Assembly: GCA_902491575.1 (NCBI GenBank)
Contig: CABUID010000009.1
Location: 1 to 64,000 of the forward strand
Origin: an uncultured Bacillota bacterium
GTDB lineage: Bacteria > Bacillota_I > Bacilli_A > RFN20 > CAG-631
Length of the DNA: 64,000 nucleotides
Reading direction: 5' to 3'
Below are positions 36,214-45,373 of the stretch, in pieces; the stretch's first letter is position 1; each line of letters opens with the position of its first letter. The notes beneath the pieces were generated by a model, which saw only the letters and a program-made list of their open reading frames with translations, did no database searches and was not told the origin of the DNA. The translations under genes were made by a program, and so were the position numbers.

Positions 36214-37954
36214 ACTATTTAGATATTTAAAAAAATATTGGTGGGCCGCTATACTAGCCCCATTATTTATGATTGGTGAAGTAGCATTAGATATGCTCAT
36301 TACTGAACAAATGCAAAAAATGATAGATGATGGCATCCAAGCTAGTAATCTAGAAGCTGTAAAAAGTATTGGTTTAGTCATGATAGGTTTTGTTTTAATT
36401 GGTGTTGCATGTGGTGTATTATCTGGTGTTTTTTCAAACATTGCCAGTTGTAAATATGCTAACGATTTAAGAAAAGATCTTTTTGCAAAAATTATGCAAT
36501 TATCTTATAATCAAACCGATAATTTTTCAACAGCCTCTTTAGTTACTCGTGTGACAAATGATGTTACACAAATGCAAAACTTTATTGCACAAATGATTCG
36601 TATGTTTATTCGTTCGTTTGGAATGTTTTTCTTGGGAATTATTTTTACAATAAAAATCGATACTCGATTTGCTGTAATCTTAGCGATTGCATTACCACTT
36701 GAAATTTTAATTATGATTATTTTTATGAAAAAAACATTTCCTGTTTTCAATGTTATTCAAACAAAACTTGATGCTGTGAATACAGTCGTTCATGAAAATG
36801 TTACAGGGGCAAGGGTTGTTAAAGCTTTTTCTAAAGAAGAATATGAATATAATCGATTTGATCATGTAAATTCTTCCTATGCAAACACATTACTTTATGT
36901 TAATAAATTATTTGCATTATTAATGCCTTTATTCATGATTATTGTTTACTTTGCACAAATTGCTATTTACGCCATTGGTGGTACGAATATACTCGATGCT
37001 TTTTATAATAACTTTTCAGAACCAACGATTACCATTGGAAAAATTACCCAGGCGACAACTTATATTGTTATGATTTGCTTTTCTTTAATTAATTTTGGTA
37101 TGATGTTTGCAAATATTGCAAGAGCAAATGCCTCTGCAAAACGTATTAACGCTGTTTTGGACTGTCCTTTGGAAATTGTAGATGGGAAATTAGAGAATAA
37201 AGATTTAAAAGAAAAAGGAAGTGTAGAATTTAAAAATGTTTCTTTTGCTTATCCAAATGCAAATGGTTATGTTTTAGAAAATATTAATTTTAAGATTCAT
37301 CAAGGTGAGACAATTGCAATTGTAGGTGCTACTGGCTCAGGAAAATCTACTTTAGTGAATTTGATTACTCGATTTTACGATGTTACAGATGGTGAAGTGC
37401 TTGTCGATGGTGTCAATGTCAAAGAGTATAATCAAAAAGAGTTAAGAAATAAGATAGCAATCGCTTTACAAAAATCAGAACTTTTTGCAGGGACCATAAA
37501 AGAAAACATAGCTTGGGGAAAAGAAGATGCCAGCGATGAAGAAATTGCCTTAGCTGCAAAAATAGCACAAGCTGAGGAATTTATTTTAAGTAAACCTGAT
37601 CAATATAATGAGTTTATTGAGGAAAAAGGAACTTCTTTATCGGGTGGACAAAAGCAAAGATTATCCATCGCTAGAGCTATTGTAAAAAAACCAGAAATAT
37701 TAATTTTTGATGATTCTACCTCTGCTTTGGATTTAGTAACCGAAGCAAAATTATATCAAGCCATGAGAGAATATATCAATGAAACGACAAGAATTGTTGT
37801 CGCACAACGCGTGGCTACTGCTAAAAATGCTGATAAAATCATTGTTTTAGATGGTGGTGCCATTATCGATTTTGATACACATGAAAATTTATTAAAAAAT
37901 TGTGAAATCTATCAGGATATTTATAATTCACAATTGAAGAAAGAAGGTGAATAA
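36206..37954 (+). CDS. ABC exporter half-transporter with degenerate ATP site (LmrC/BmrC-like)
   Basis: 582 residues: six-helix transmembrane domain (about 1-320) and nucleotide-binding domain. Walker A GATGSGKST and signature LSGGQ are canonical. Walker B ends in FDDSTSALD (Asp in place of catalytic Glu) and the switch reads AQRVAT (Gln in place of His). This is the pattern of the non-hydrolytic half of heterodimeric multidrug exporters. Its signature completes the active site of the partner encoded immediately downstream. Substrate unknown; drugs or membrane-active compounds are typical. Confidence 0.92.
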   Translation: MFKLFRYLKKYWWAAILAPLFMIGEVALDMLITEQMQKMIDDGIQASNLEAVKSIGLVMIGFVLIGVACGVLSGVFSNIASCKYANDLRKDLFAKIMQLSYNQTDNFSTASLVTRVTNDVTQMQNFIAQMIRMFIRSFGMFFLGIIFTIKIDTRFAVILAIALPLEILIMIIFMKKTFPVFNVIQTKLDAVNTVVHENVTGARVVKAFSKEEYEYNRFDHVNSSYANTLLYVNKLFALLMPLFMIIVYFAQIAIYAIGGTNILDAFYNNFSEPTITIGKITQATTYIVMICFSLINFGMMFANIARANASAKRINAVLDCPLEIVDGKLENKDLKEKGSVEFKNVSFAYPNANGYVLENINFKIHQGETIAIVGATGSGKSTLVNLITRFYDVTDGEVLVDGVNVKEYNQKELRNKIAIALQKSELFAGTIKENIAWGKEDASDEEIALAAKIAQAEEFILSKPDQYNEFIEEKGTSLSGGQKQRLSIARAIVKKPEILIFDDSTSALDLVTEAKLYQAMREYINETTRIVVAQRVATAKNADKIIVLDGGAIIDFDTHENLLKNCEIYQDIYNSQLKKEGE

Positions 37955-37956
37955 GC

Positions 37957-39855
37957 ATGAGTAAAAGAAAACTTGATGAGAAGAAATTAAGAGAAATTCA
38001 AATCAAACAAGGAAATGGACATGGACCTGGTAGCCGATTTGGTGGTTTAAAAGAAAAACCAAAAGATCTTAAAAAGACATTCAAAAAATTGATGACTTAC
38101 ATTTCATATTCTAAAAAACTATTAATAGGTTTAATTATCATTGTCCTTGTTTATACATTGTGTAATCTTTCAACAAATGTGTTAATTCAAAAAATTATTG
38201 CTTCTTTAGGAATATACAATAGCGAAAATCATTTATGGGAGAGCAATCCAGATAAAAGTAGTTTTTTAATGTTTACTATTTTATTAGCTAGTGTTTATAT
38301 TTTATATTCTATTCTTCAATACGTTGCTTCTTTATTAAGTGCCTATCTTGCTGTAGGTATGACGAAAAAAATGAGAAATGATTTATTTAAAAAAATTGTT
38401 TATTTTCCAATTAAGTATACCGATACTCATCAACATGGTGATATTATGTCTCGTATGACCAATGATGTGGACAATATAGCCAATGCCTTATCTCAATCAA
38501 TTACTTCATTAGTTTCAGGTATTTTAACTATCATTGGCTGTTTATTCATTATGCTCTTTTATTCGCCATTATTGACATTAGTTTCCTTGATTACTTTAGC
38601 ATTATCCATTACCTTAACCATGCTTATGTCTAAATTTATGCGACCATTATTCGTAAAACAACAAACAATTTTAGGACTTTTAAATTCTCAAACAGAAGAA
38701 ATGGTTTCAGGTTGTAAAACCGTTATTGCCTATAATCACCAAGAAGCTGCCAAAAAAGAATTTAATGATTATTCAAATCAATTATGCAAAACGGGCATTA
38801 AAGCGCAAATTTGGGGTGGTTCAATGGGACCTATTATGAACTTCGTTAGTAATATTGGACATTTCTTAGTTTGTTATTTTGGTGCATTATTCATCTTAAA
38901 GGGAATAGGAAATACTTTATTTGGTGCTGCATTAACCATCGATATTGTCGTTATGTTTATTACTACAACTAAACAATTTACTCGTCCAATTAACGAGATT
39001 GCTTCCCTATATTCTTCTTTAATTACTGCCATGGCAGGCGCTGAAAGAGTATTTACAATGATGGATGAGCCTGTGGAAAACTTTGAAGGAAAAGTAAAGT
39101 TTGATGCAAATCAAACAAAAGGGGCTATTGATTTTGAACATGTTAATTTCTCTTATGTTGAAGGGAAGCCTGTATTAAAGGATTTTTCTGTCGATGTGCG
39201 TAGTGGTCATAAAATTGCTTTAGTTGGAGCAACAGGTAGTGGTAAAACGACTATCGTCAATTTATTATTAAGATTTTATGATATTGACTCAGGAAAAATT
39301 AAAATAGATGGCGTAGATATCAATGATATTTCAAAGAAAGATTTAAGAGATTCTATTTCAATTGTTTTACAAGATGCTGTTTTATTTGAAGATACGATTG
39401 AAAATAATATTAAATATGGAAAAGAAAATGCAACTCAAGAGGAATTTGAAAATGCTTTAAAAATGGCCAATTGTTATAAATTTGTTAACCGCCTTCCACA
39501 AAAAGAAAAAACAGTATTAAGTGAAGGCGCTACAAATATTTCCCAAGGACAAAGACAATTATTGACTATTGCTAGAGCAGTACTTGCCAATCCAAAAATC
39601 TTAATATTAGATGAAGCCACATCATCTGTGGATACAAGAACAGAGAAAAAAATACAAGATGCAATGGTTAAATTGATGGCCAATCGAACTTCAATTATCA
39701 TCGCCCATCGTCTTTCAACAATCCAAGATGCAGATTTAATTGTTGTTATGGACCAAGGTAAAGTTGTTGAAATGGGCAATCATAAGGAATTGATTTCTCA
39801 TGATGGAGTTTACAATAAACTTTATCAAACTCAATATAAAGGATTAAATACATAA
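37957..39855 (+). CDS. ABC exporter half-transporter with consensus ATP site (LmrD/BmrD-like)
   Basis: 632 residues. An N-terminal polar extension of about 45 residues (GNGHGPGSRFGGLKEKPKD) precedes six helices and the ATPase. Walker A GATGSGKTT, Walker B ILILDEATSSVD with catalytic Glu, and H-loop AHRLST are intact, while its signature reads ISQGQ. Paired with the upstream protein this gives one hydrolytic and one degenerate site, the defining asymmetry of heterodimeric exporters. The gene starts 2 bases after its partner and is followed by a terminator. Confidence 0.92.
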   Translation: MSKRKLDEKKLREIQIKQGNGHGPGSRFGGLKEKPKDLKKTFKKLMTYISYSKKLLIGLIIIVLVYTLCNLSTNVLIQKIIASLGIYNSENHLWESNPDKSSFLMFTILLASVYILYSILQYVASLLSAYLAVGMTKKMRNDLFKKIVYFPIKYTDTHQHGDIMSRMTNDVDNIANALSQSITSLVSGILTIIGCLFIMLFYSPLLTLVSLITLALSITLTMLMSKFMRPLFVKQQTILGLLNSQTEEMVSGCKTVIAYNHQEAAKKEFNDYSNQLCKTGIKAQIWGGSMGPIMNFVSNIGHFLVCYFGALFILKGIGNTLFGAALTIDIVVMFITTTKQFTRPINEIASLYSSLITAMAGAERVFTMMDEPVENFEGKVKFDANQTKGAIDFEHVNFSYVEGKPVLKDFSVDVRSGHKIALVGATGSGKTTIVNLLLRFYDIDSGKIKIDGVDINDISKKDLRDSISIVLQDAVLFEDTIENNIKYGKENATQEEFENALKMANCYKFVNRLPQKEKTVLSEGATNISQGQRQLLTIARAVLANPKILILDEATSSVDTRTEKKIQDAMVKLMANRTSIIIAHRLSTIQDADLIVVMDQGKVVEMGNHKELISHDGVYNKLYQTQYKGLNT

Positions 39856-39862
39856 ACAATAA

Positions 39863-39905
39863 AAAAATGTTTGCTAAACTTATAAAGTGTTTACAAACAT
39901 TTTTA
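39863..39905 (+). terminator. Terminator of the MarR-ABC operon
   Basis: AAAAATGTTTG-TAAAC pairs with GTTTA-CAAACATTTTT in a long hairpin followed by a T-rich run. Confidence 0.75.
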
Positions 39906-39970
39906 TTTTTTCTATTCAGCAACTGCCTAGTTTCTATAAAATCATATTCATAATATATAACGGTGATATT

Positions 39971-40753
39971 ATGGAAAAATTATTGAGTTTAAATCCTATT
40001 TTATTGGCTTTATTAGCTACTTTTTTTACTTATTTTTTAAATTTTTTAGGAGCTTGTACCGTTTTACTATTTAAGAATGTTTCGAAAAAATTATTAGATT
40101 GTTTTTTGGCATTAGGTGCTGGTATTATGATATCCGCAAGTTTTTTCTCATTATTAAATCCAGCCATTGAGCATGCTGAAGAATTAAATATGATAAGTTG
40201 GTTATGGGTAAGTATAGGATTCTTACTTGGTGGTTTACTGATTATTGCAGCAGATTTATTTTTAAATAAAATATTAGATGTTCAATCCTATAATAAGAAA
40301 AGAAGTATTTTGATGTTTTCTGCTATTACTTTACATAATATACCAGAAGGTATGGCAGTCGGAATTGCCTTTGCTGGGTTAATCACCAATTCAGATATCA
40401 CAATTTTAGTATCTGCATTGATGTTAGCACTTGGAATTGGAATTCAAAACTTTCCGGAAGGTGTTGCAACCACTCTTCCATTAAGAAGAGAAGGATTATC
40501 TAGGGGAAAAGCATTATTTTATGGACAAGCTAGTGGTCTTGTAGAACCCATTGCAGGTGTTCTTGGTTGTGTTTTTGCAATTCATGTTCAATCACTACTA
40601 TCTATTTTATTATCCTTTTCTGCAGGAGCAATGATTGCAACTTGCGTTTCTGAGTTAATTCCTGAATCCAGCAAAACACATAAAACTGCCTCAACTTTAT
40701 TTTTTACTTTAGGATTTGTTATTATGATGATTTTAGATGTAGCTTTAGGGTAA
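39971..40753 (+). CDS. ZIP-family divalent metal transporter
   Basis: 260 residues from the ATG at 39971 (GGTGAT upstream). Eight helices. ZIP metal motifs are ITLHNIPEGMAVGIAFAG in helix 4 and IGIQNFPEGVATTLPL in helix 5, with CVSELIPES near the C-terminus. It imports zinc or a similar divalent ion. A second ZIP gene at 48.3 kb has the same length and motifs, so the two are paralogues. This one lacks the His-rich loop present in the other. Confidence 0.92.
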   Translation: MEKLLSLNPILLALLATFFTYFLNFLGACTVLLFKNVSKKLLDCFLALGAGIMISASFFSLLNPAIEHAEELNMISWLWVSIGFLLGGLLIIAADLFLNKILDVQSYNKKRSILMFSAITLHNIPEGMAVGIAFAGLITNSDITILVSALMLALGIGIQNFPEGVATTLPLRREGLSRGKALFYGQASGLVEPIAGVLGCVFAIHVQSLLSILLSFSAGAMIATCVSELIPESSKTHKTASTLFFTLGFVIMMILDVALG

Positions 40754-41346
40754 ATATAATAATATTATATAAAAATTTGTTTACATTCACTTCTGGTTTA
40801 GAAGCCAATTATATTAAATCAAGAAAAAGTAACTTATAGATGATTTTGTATGTACTTTTTTCATCTTCCAAATCTTTCATTGAAGAAATGGAAGATGAAT
40901 GAAAAATAGAATAAAATAAATGTTTTAGGGTATATTAATTATTAATAGCCATTTTAATCTTTTTACATACCTCATTATTTGAAAAACCAGTATTTAAATA
41001 AAATAAGATAAATTCTTTTAATGAAGGTAATATTTCATGAATGATTTTTTTCTCTATCCTGAGATGATGTACAATTACTTGCGATAATATACAATGAAAA
41101 AATTCTATTTTTTGACGTTCTTTTGATGTTATAAATAAAATGAACAATAATTAGTTTTTTTTCACCGGTTTAATTAAGTATTGAACAATGTACACAAGTA
41201 TTTGTTAACGCAGTTCATTTATCATAAATAACACAAAATTATAATACAAAAAGAATAAGTATGTATAATTTTTCAAGCGAAGCATAATAATATAGTAAAC
41301 ACATTTTCAAAAAACAATTAATAATATTGAAAAACGGAGGAAATAA
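40754..41346. other. 593-bp intergenic stretch bordering the accessory region
   Basis: AT-rich. It holds a 10-bp perfect inverted repeat (TCATCTTCCA at 40861, TGGAAGATGA at 40889) without a T tract, and a doubtful 70-codon minus-strand frame. A probable promoter for the ATPase gene lies in the last 150 bases, but no clear -35/-10 pair could be chosen. No transposase remnant was recognised. Confidence 0.4.
40935..41147 (-). CDS. Doubtful small ORF
   Basis: 70 codons. The product is helical with two Cys, ending in FSNNEVCKKIKMAINN, a pattern faintly like the end of saposin-type domains. The ribosome site is poor (GGTGA about 15 bases upstream). It could be a real small gene of the accessory region, a remnant, or chance. 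Confidence 0.25.
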   Translation of the reverse strand: MFILFITSKERQKIEFFHCILSQVIVHHLRIEKKIIHEILPSLKEFILFYLNTGFSNNEVCKKIKMAINN

Positions 41347-42531
41347 ATGTATAATGAATGCATAAGTTCAAATATTTTGAATTTAAAAGGAGAAAAACGT
41401 ATGGTTATAATGAAATTGAAACTTAACAACATTTTTTCATTTAAGAATTTCGACATAAACTTTACATATCCAAAAAAAATAAAAAACAGTCTTGTACAAC
41501 ATGAATACTTGGCGTCTAACGAATCTTTTAGATATAAGAAACTTAATATATTTATAGGTTCAAATGCATCTGGAAAGACATCATTAATCCGTTCAATTTG
41601 GCAAATATTACTATTTTTGTCTAAAAAAGAAAGTGCACCCATTGAAAGAATAGTAAACAAAAATTATGATTCGTCACAGATTGAAATAGATGTAGTGGAA
41701 GAATATAATAATGATTCATATTTACACAGACTAAATATTGTAACCAAAAATACTGAAACATTTGAAATAAAAATTTCTCATAAAAAAATTAATATTAATA
41801 GTTCTATTAGTTATGAAAAAGCTATATCAAAATTAGAAAAATTAAAAACAAATTATCATGATTATTTAGATGTTCTTAACGAATGTAATTTTAATATAGG
41901 ATGGTTTACCGCACTTCCATCTACAGAGGAATCATTTAATTATATTTCATTCGAAAATACAAAAACCAAAGAAGAAGAAAATGAATATATAAACATTCTT
42001 TTTAATGTTTTAAAAACTCTAGATCCTTCAATTTTAAATGTTAGAAAAAGCAAGGATTCAAAAAAAGCAATTGTAATCACACATGAATCTAATCCTTCTT
42101 TAATTATTCAACAAGGAATGGACTTGTCTAGCATTCAATTATTGTCTAGTGGCACTAAATATGGCATTAATATTGCGAATTTAATTTATGCCATTAAAAA
42201 ACATAGAAATGGGATATATCTAATCGACGAACAATTCCCTTATGTTAATTCAGATATAGAAATATCCATGCTCGCAACTATGGCATCTATGTTAAATCAA
42301 GGTGAACAAATTTTCTTTACTACACACAACACTAATATTTTATCGCTTTCATTCCCAATTCATTCCTTTTACTTTTTAAACAAAAACAATCCCGAAAATA
42401 GAATAACAATTACTTGTGCATCTGATTTTGAAAACAGAAACAATGTTTCAGTAAAGAATATGTATGATAATGATATATTCAATACTGCACCAAATACTAA
42501 TAATATTATAGGATTGTCAAACGATGAGTAG
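41347..42531 (+). CDS. ABC-type AAA ATPase of a two-gene ATPase/TOPRIM system
   Basis: 394 residues from 41347 (GGAGG six bases upstream), or 376 from 41401, which also has AAGGAG. The conserved domain start MKLKLNNIFSFKNFDINF fits the later start. It has an SMC/OLD-like architecture: Walker A FIGSNASGKTSLIRS near residue 77, a 170-residue helical insertion, signature LLSSGTKYG, Walker B GIYLIDEQ and H-loop TTHN. Such ATPases occur with TOPRIM nucleases in OLD, Gabija, PARIS and RloA/B-type systems. The next gene overlaps by 8 bp and encodes a TOPRIM-like protein, so the pair is proposed as a defence system. Confidence 0.8.
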   Translation: MYNECISSNILNLKGEKRMVIMKLKLNNIFSFKNFDINFTYPKKIKNSLVQHEYLASNESFRYKKLNIFIGSNASGKTSLIRSIWQILLFLSKKESAPIERIVNKNYDSSQIEIDVVEEYNNDSYLHRLNIVTKNTETFEIKISHKKININSSISYEKAISKLEKLKTNYHDYLDVLNECNFNIGWFTALPSTEESFNYISFENTKTKEEENEYINILFNVLKTLDPSILNVRKSKDSKKAIVITHESNPSLIIQQGMDLSSIQLLSSGTKYGINIANLIYAIKKHRNGIYLIDEQFPYVNSDIEISMLATMASMLNQGEQIFFTTHNTNILSLSFPIHSFYFLNKNNPENRITITCASDFENRNNVSVKNMYDNDIFNTAPNTNNIIGLSNDE

Positions 42532-43051
42532 AAACAAAATATATCATTACTTCGTAGAAGGAGAATGTGAAAAAAAGTTAATAAATGAATTAAAAAAAAT
42601 TGAACATAGAGAGATAGAGTCAGGAAAAGTTGATGTCATGAATGTTATATTCGAAAAAATTCCTATTGCCAAATTATTAACATTAAGAAAAAATACAATT
42701 ATAATCTTAGTTTATGATACTGATGTTCATAAAACCGATATTTTAGAAAAAAATCTAGAAACATTATCATTTTATGGTTTTAAGAAAGTTGTTCACATTC
42801 AATCTATTATTAACTTTGAAGATGAAATCGTTCATTCTACAAATATAAATAAAATAAATGAATTTTTTAAAACTAACACAGTTGATGAATTTAAAAAAGC
42901 ATTTATTAATCATGGCGACATATATTCAAAACTAAAATCTTGTCAATTCAATATTAAATTATTATGGTGTAGAAAAAACGAAAAAAATCCTTTTAACATT
43001 TATTCAAAAGTTGAAGATTTGAATTTAATAAAACCAAAAAAACTGAATTAA
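42524..43051 (+). CDS. TOPRIM/RloB-like protein, partner of the ATPase
   Basis: 175 residues. TOPRIM-type landmarks are YHYFVEGECEKKLINEL (conserved Glu at the first strand), IIILVYDTD (DxD pair) and SIINFEDEIVHST, which occupies the place of the FE-W motif in RloB-like proteins. These residues would bind Mg2+ in a nuclease. The start lies within the ATPase gene, an arrangement that favours a complex. A single-domain effector of this size beside an ABC ATPase resembles AriB of PARIS or RloB, but I could not assign it to either. Confidence 0.7.
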   Translation: MSRNKIYHYFVEGECEKKLINELKKIEHREIESGKVDVMNVIFEKIPIAKLLTLRKNTIIILVYDTDVHKTDILEKNLETLSFYGFKKVVHIQSIINFEDEIVHSTNINKINEFFKTNTVDEFKKAFINHGDIYSKLKSCQFNIKLLWCRKNEKNPFNIYSKVEDLNLIKPKKLN

Positions 43052-43667
43052 GTGAAGTAGTCAATAAAAAGTAGATAGTAAAAAAACGTTAATTGAACCT
43101 TTGTTGAGTTCTATACTCTATTGAGTTTTTTTATAGTTTTAAGCATCACTTGACCTTAAATAATTATGATTATAGATAAATAGAATAGTTATGCTATTAA
43201 TAAAATAGACACGATAAAGAGTAAACATAGACATATAGAATTATTTTACATACAATTAATCAATAAATGAATACAATTCAAAACAAAAATAATAGTACGA
43301 GTTGCAATAAACAAAGAAAGGAAATATAGATATAAAATTTGATGTTTTAGAGTCCTTATCTAAAAAGCAATTGCTATAAAAGGAGATAGAAGTACAAATA
43401 TTATTAGACTAAACAAATAAAAGAGTATAAAAACCTTAAGATGACTTTGCATTCTGACTAAGGTTCTGTATACTCGTCGAAAAGTTTCAGTGAAATTTTT
43501 TTATATAATATCACACATTCTTTTACCTATTTTGAATATAAACTAAGTGTTATTGCATAACAATGTCAAAATATTATTTTGTATATTTCCTTTGTTAAAA
43601 CTTGGTATTACGTTTGAAATGATATTTTGTGTTAAATCTTATGCATTATTTTTATACTTATTAACTA
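43052..43667. other. 616-bp intergenic stretch with a long inverted repeat
   Basis: No open frame of useful length. An interrupted palindrome at 43424-43474 consists of AGTATA/TATACT outer and AACCTTA/TAAGGTT inner arms around about 20 bases. Upstream, about 43339-43440, a plus-strand frame broken by stops (VLESLSKKQLL, then stop) suggests a decayed coding sequence. This looks like eroded accessory DNA, not a regulatory leader. Confidence 0.35.
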
Positions 43668-44267
43668 TTACTTTTTGCCTTTTAAAACATAATTAAAAAT
43701 TCTTTTAATATCGCTTGCATTCATAAAAGGATAGAAAGCATTAATATCCACATCTTGATAGTTTCCATTAATATATTCATCAACAAAACAACTCAACGCC
43801 TTTTGCGATATAAATGGAAGCAAGCAAGCTATATTTCCATTATCGCCATTCCATTTTCCTTTAATAAAATTTTCAAACAATTGATCACAATCCGTTTGGT
43901 TTAAAAAGGGGAAGATTGTAACTAACTGTAAATCTTTATATGCCTCATCATTATTCAAAATACTCTTCACTATTTCGTGCAAATCCTCTTGTGATAAAAA
44001 TGGCAGCATTTGTATGATTTTATTATTCTTTTTATTGGATTTTTCATAATAATTTTCTTTAAAACTTTGGTTTGAATAAAACTCATTAAAACGATTTGTT
44101 TCATTATCATTTTCGTCTTCTAGTTCTTCAAGAGTATCTTCAAATCTATCTTTTTCCTCTTCATCCGTAAAAACTAAATCATTTTTATTTTCATAATTTA
44201 ATGCATCTTCAAATGAAATTTGAACATAAGATTCTTTTTCATTTTCTATAACTTTTCTTAAAATCAT
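43668..44267 (-). CDS. Acidic protein with C-terminal approximately 30-residue repeats
   Basis: 199 residues. The N-terminal half is highly acidic (residues 20-60, EEEKDRFEDTLEELEDEND). The second half is four copies of a unit near PFLSQEDLHEIVKSI: MLPFLSQEDL, IFPFLNQTDC, LLPFISQKAL and FYPFMNASDI, each followed by a helix and a Gly or Asn turn. The ATG overlaps the stop of the XRE gene by 4 bp, so the two are translationally coupled. The unit resembles the short motif at the end of the XRE protein. Function unknown; a regulator-partner pair is likely. Confidence 0.6.
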   Translation of the reverse strand: MILRKVIENEKESYVQISFEDALNYENKNDLVFTDEEEKDRFEDTLEELEDENDNETNRFNEFYSNQSFKENYYEKSNKKNNKIIQMLPFLSQEDLHEIVKSILNNDEAYKDLQLVTIFPFLNQTDCDQLFENFIKGKWNGDNGNIACLLPFISQKALSCFVDEYINGNYQDVDINAFYPFMNASDIKRIFNYVLKGKK

Positions 44268-44716
44268 ATTCTTTTTTCCTTTCTTAAATAAATTTGTTCT
44301 GCATTGGTTAATTTAGGATATAAATTCTTTTCATTAACCTTTAATTCACCATCTTTAATCGCTTTCAATATAATCATTCTTTCATAATTTGAAAACTGGT
44401 AAAAGACATCAGGTAAATTCACTTGGATATCGCCTCTAATTATACTCGTAATTACATACATTCGATCTTTGCCGGCAAATATATTATCTTCATCGATCGT
44501 ATTCTTTTCATTCAAACATAATAATTCCTCAAACGTAATATGAAACATTTTAGATAATTCTAACAATACGTCTATTGATGGAATTCCTGTTCCATTTTCC
44601 CATTTAGAAACTAATTGCCTGGAAACGTATAACTTAGATGCTATATCATCTTGAGTGAGGTTATTTTGTTTCCGGTATTTGATTATCTTCATACCGACTT
44701 TTACAAAATCAATCAT
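44264..44716 (-). CDS. XRE-family transcriptional regulator with C-terminal repeat-like domain
   Basis: 150 residues from the ATG at 44716, seven bases after GGAGG; an ATG at 44722 is too close to the ribosome site. A Cro/C1 helix-turn-helix occupies residues 5-65 (LTQDDIASKLYVSRQLVSKW). After a linker, LPDVFYQFSNYERMIILKAI and LYPKLTNAEQIYL echo the repeat motif of the downstream protein. It may control its own two-gene unit, with the repeat protein as binding partner or sensor. Confidence 0.85.
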   Translation of the reverse strand: MIDFVKVGMKIIKYRKQNNLTQDDIASKLYVSRQLVSKWENGTGIPSIDVLLELSKMFHITFEELLCLNEKNTIDEDNIFAGKDRMYVITSIIRGDIQVNLPDVFYQFSNYERMIILKAIKDGELKVNEKNLYPKLTNAEQIYLRKEKRI

Positions 44717-45006
44717 AAACATTCCTCCCTTCTACACTTAAATTATAAAAAACAAATCGATTCTTGTCACGCTACTCATGGTGGCGTTTTATTCTTTATT
44801 AAAATTAAATTATCCTATTTATCTCTATCTATCTTCTTCGAAGACTAAATCTGTTTCAGCAAAGGCTAATTTTTCATAAGTCTTTTTAACTAAATTATTC
44901 CCATATAATTAAATTGTCATTATTTCTGGCGCTGAATAATTCCTTTTTTATAAGTTATTCATTCTTTTAAACTTTTTTGTCCATAAACTTTTTTTGCCAT
45001 TTTAAA

Positions 45007-45210
45007 TCAATAGCATAATTTTAAAGAAAACACCCGTTCTGGAATATTTTTTAAGCATTGCAAAACAATAAGAAAATCTTCATCATATATATCAAAGACG
45101 GTAATATTCTTTCTTTGTATAATTTTATTGATTATCTTTTTAGATAATAGTTGTTTTTCTTGTTCTTTTTTTAATTTGGTTTTGATACCAATTGACTTTT
45201 TAAATTTCAT
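45007..45210 (-). CDS. Small basic protein, uncertain
   Basis: 67 codons with a plausible ribosome site (AAGGATAAGAA before the ATG). The N-terminal half is Lys-rich and helical, followed by FDIYDEDFLIVLQCLKNIP. No family was recognised. The surrounding 44.72-45.37 kb holds no other gene, apart from the anti-sigma terminator at its right end. It may be a genuine accessory small gene or a remnant. Confidence 0.35.
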   Translation of the reverse strand: MKFKKSIGIKTKLKKEQEKQLLSKKIINKIIQRKNITVFDIYDEDFLIVLQCLKNIPERVFSLKLCY

Positions 45211-45330
45211 TTCTTATCCTTTTTCTATCTACTTACTTATTCATTTTTTTATTTATTTTTAAATACTAATTGTATTAAATATACCATACTTCTTTATTTC
45301 TTTAAAACTATAGAAGAATATTTTTATAAA

Positions 45331-45366
45331 AAAACCTCTCAATAGCCATTAAACTATTGAAAGGTA
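45331..45366 (-). terminator. Terminator of the sigma/anti-sigma operon
   Basis: ACCT-TCAATAG and CTATTGA-AGGT pair around CCATTAAA with single-base interruptions. On the minus strand a T tract follows. Confidence 0.7.
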
Positions 45367-45373
45367 TTTTTCT

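Noticed and set aside
40861..40898. Inverted repeat as a terminator
   Set aside because: The 10-bp arms are perfect, but neither side has a T tract in the right orientation and no gene ends immediately before it.
40935..41147. Saposin-like small protein
   Set aside because: Only a faint resemblance at the C-terminus, too few cysteines and a weak ribosome site; kept as a low-confidence frame only.
42524..43051. Firm assignment of the TOPRIM-like gene as PARIS AriB
   Set aside because: The Glu and DxD motifs fit several TOPRIM families, and no AriB-specific feature could be confirmed by eye.
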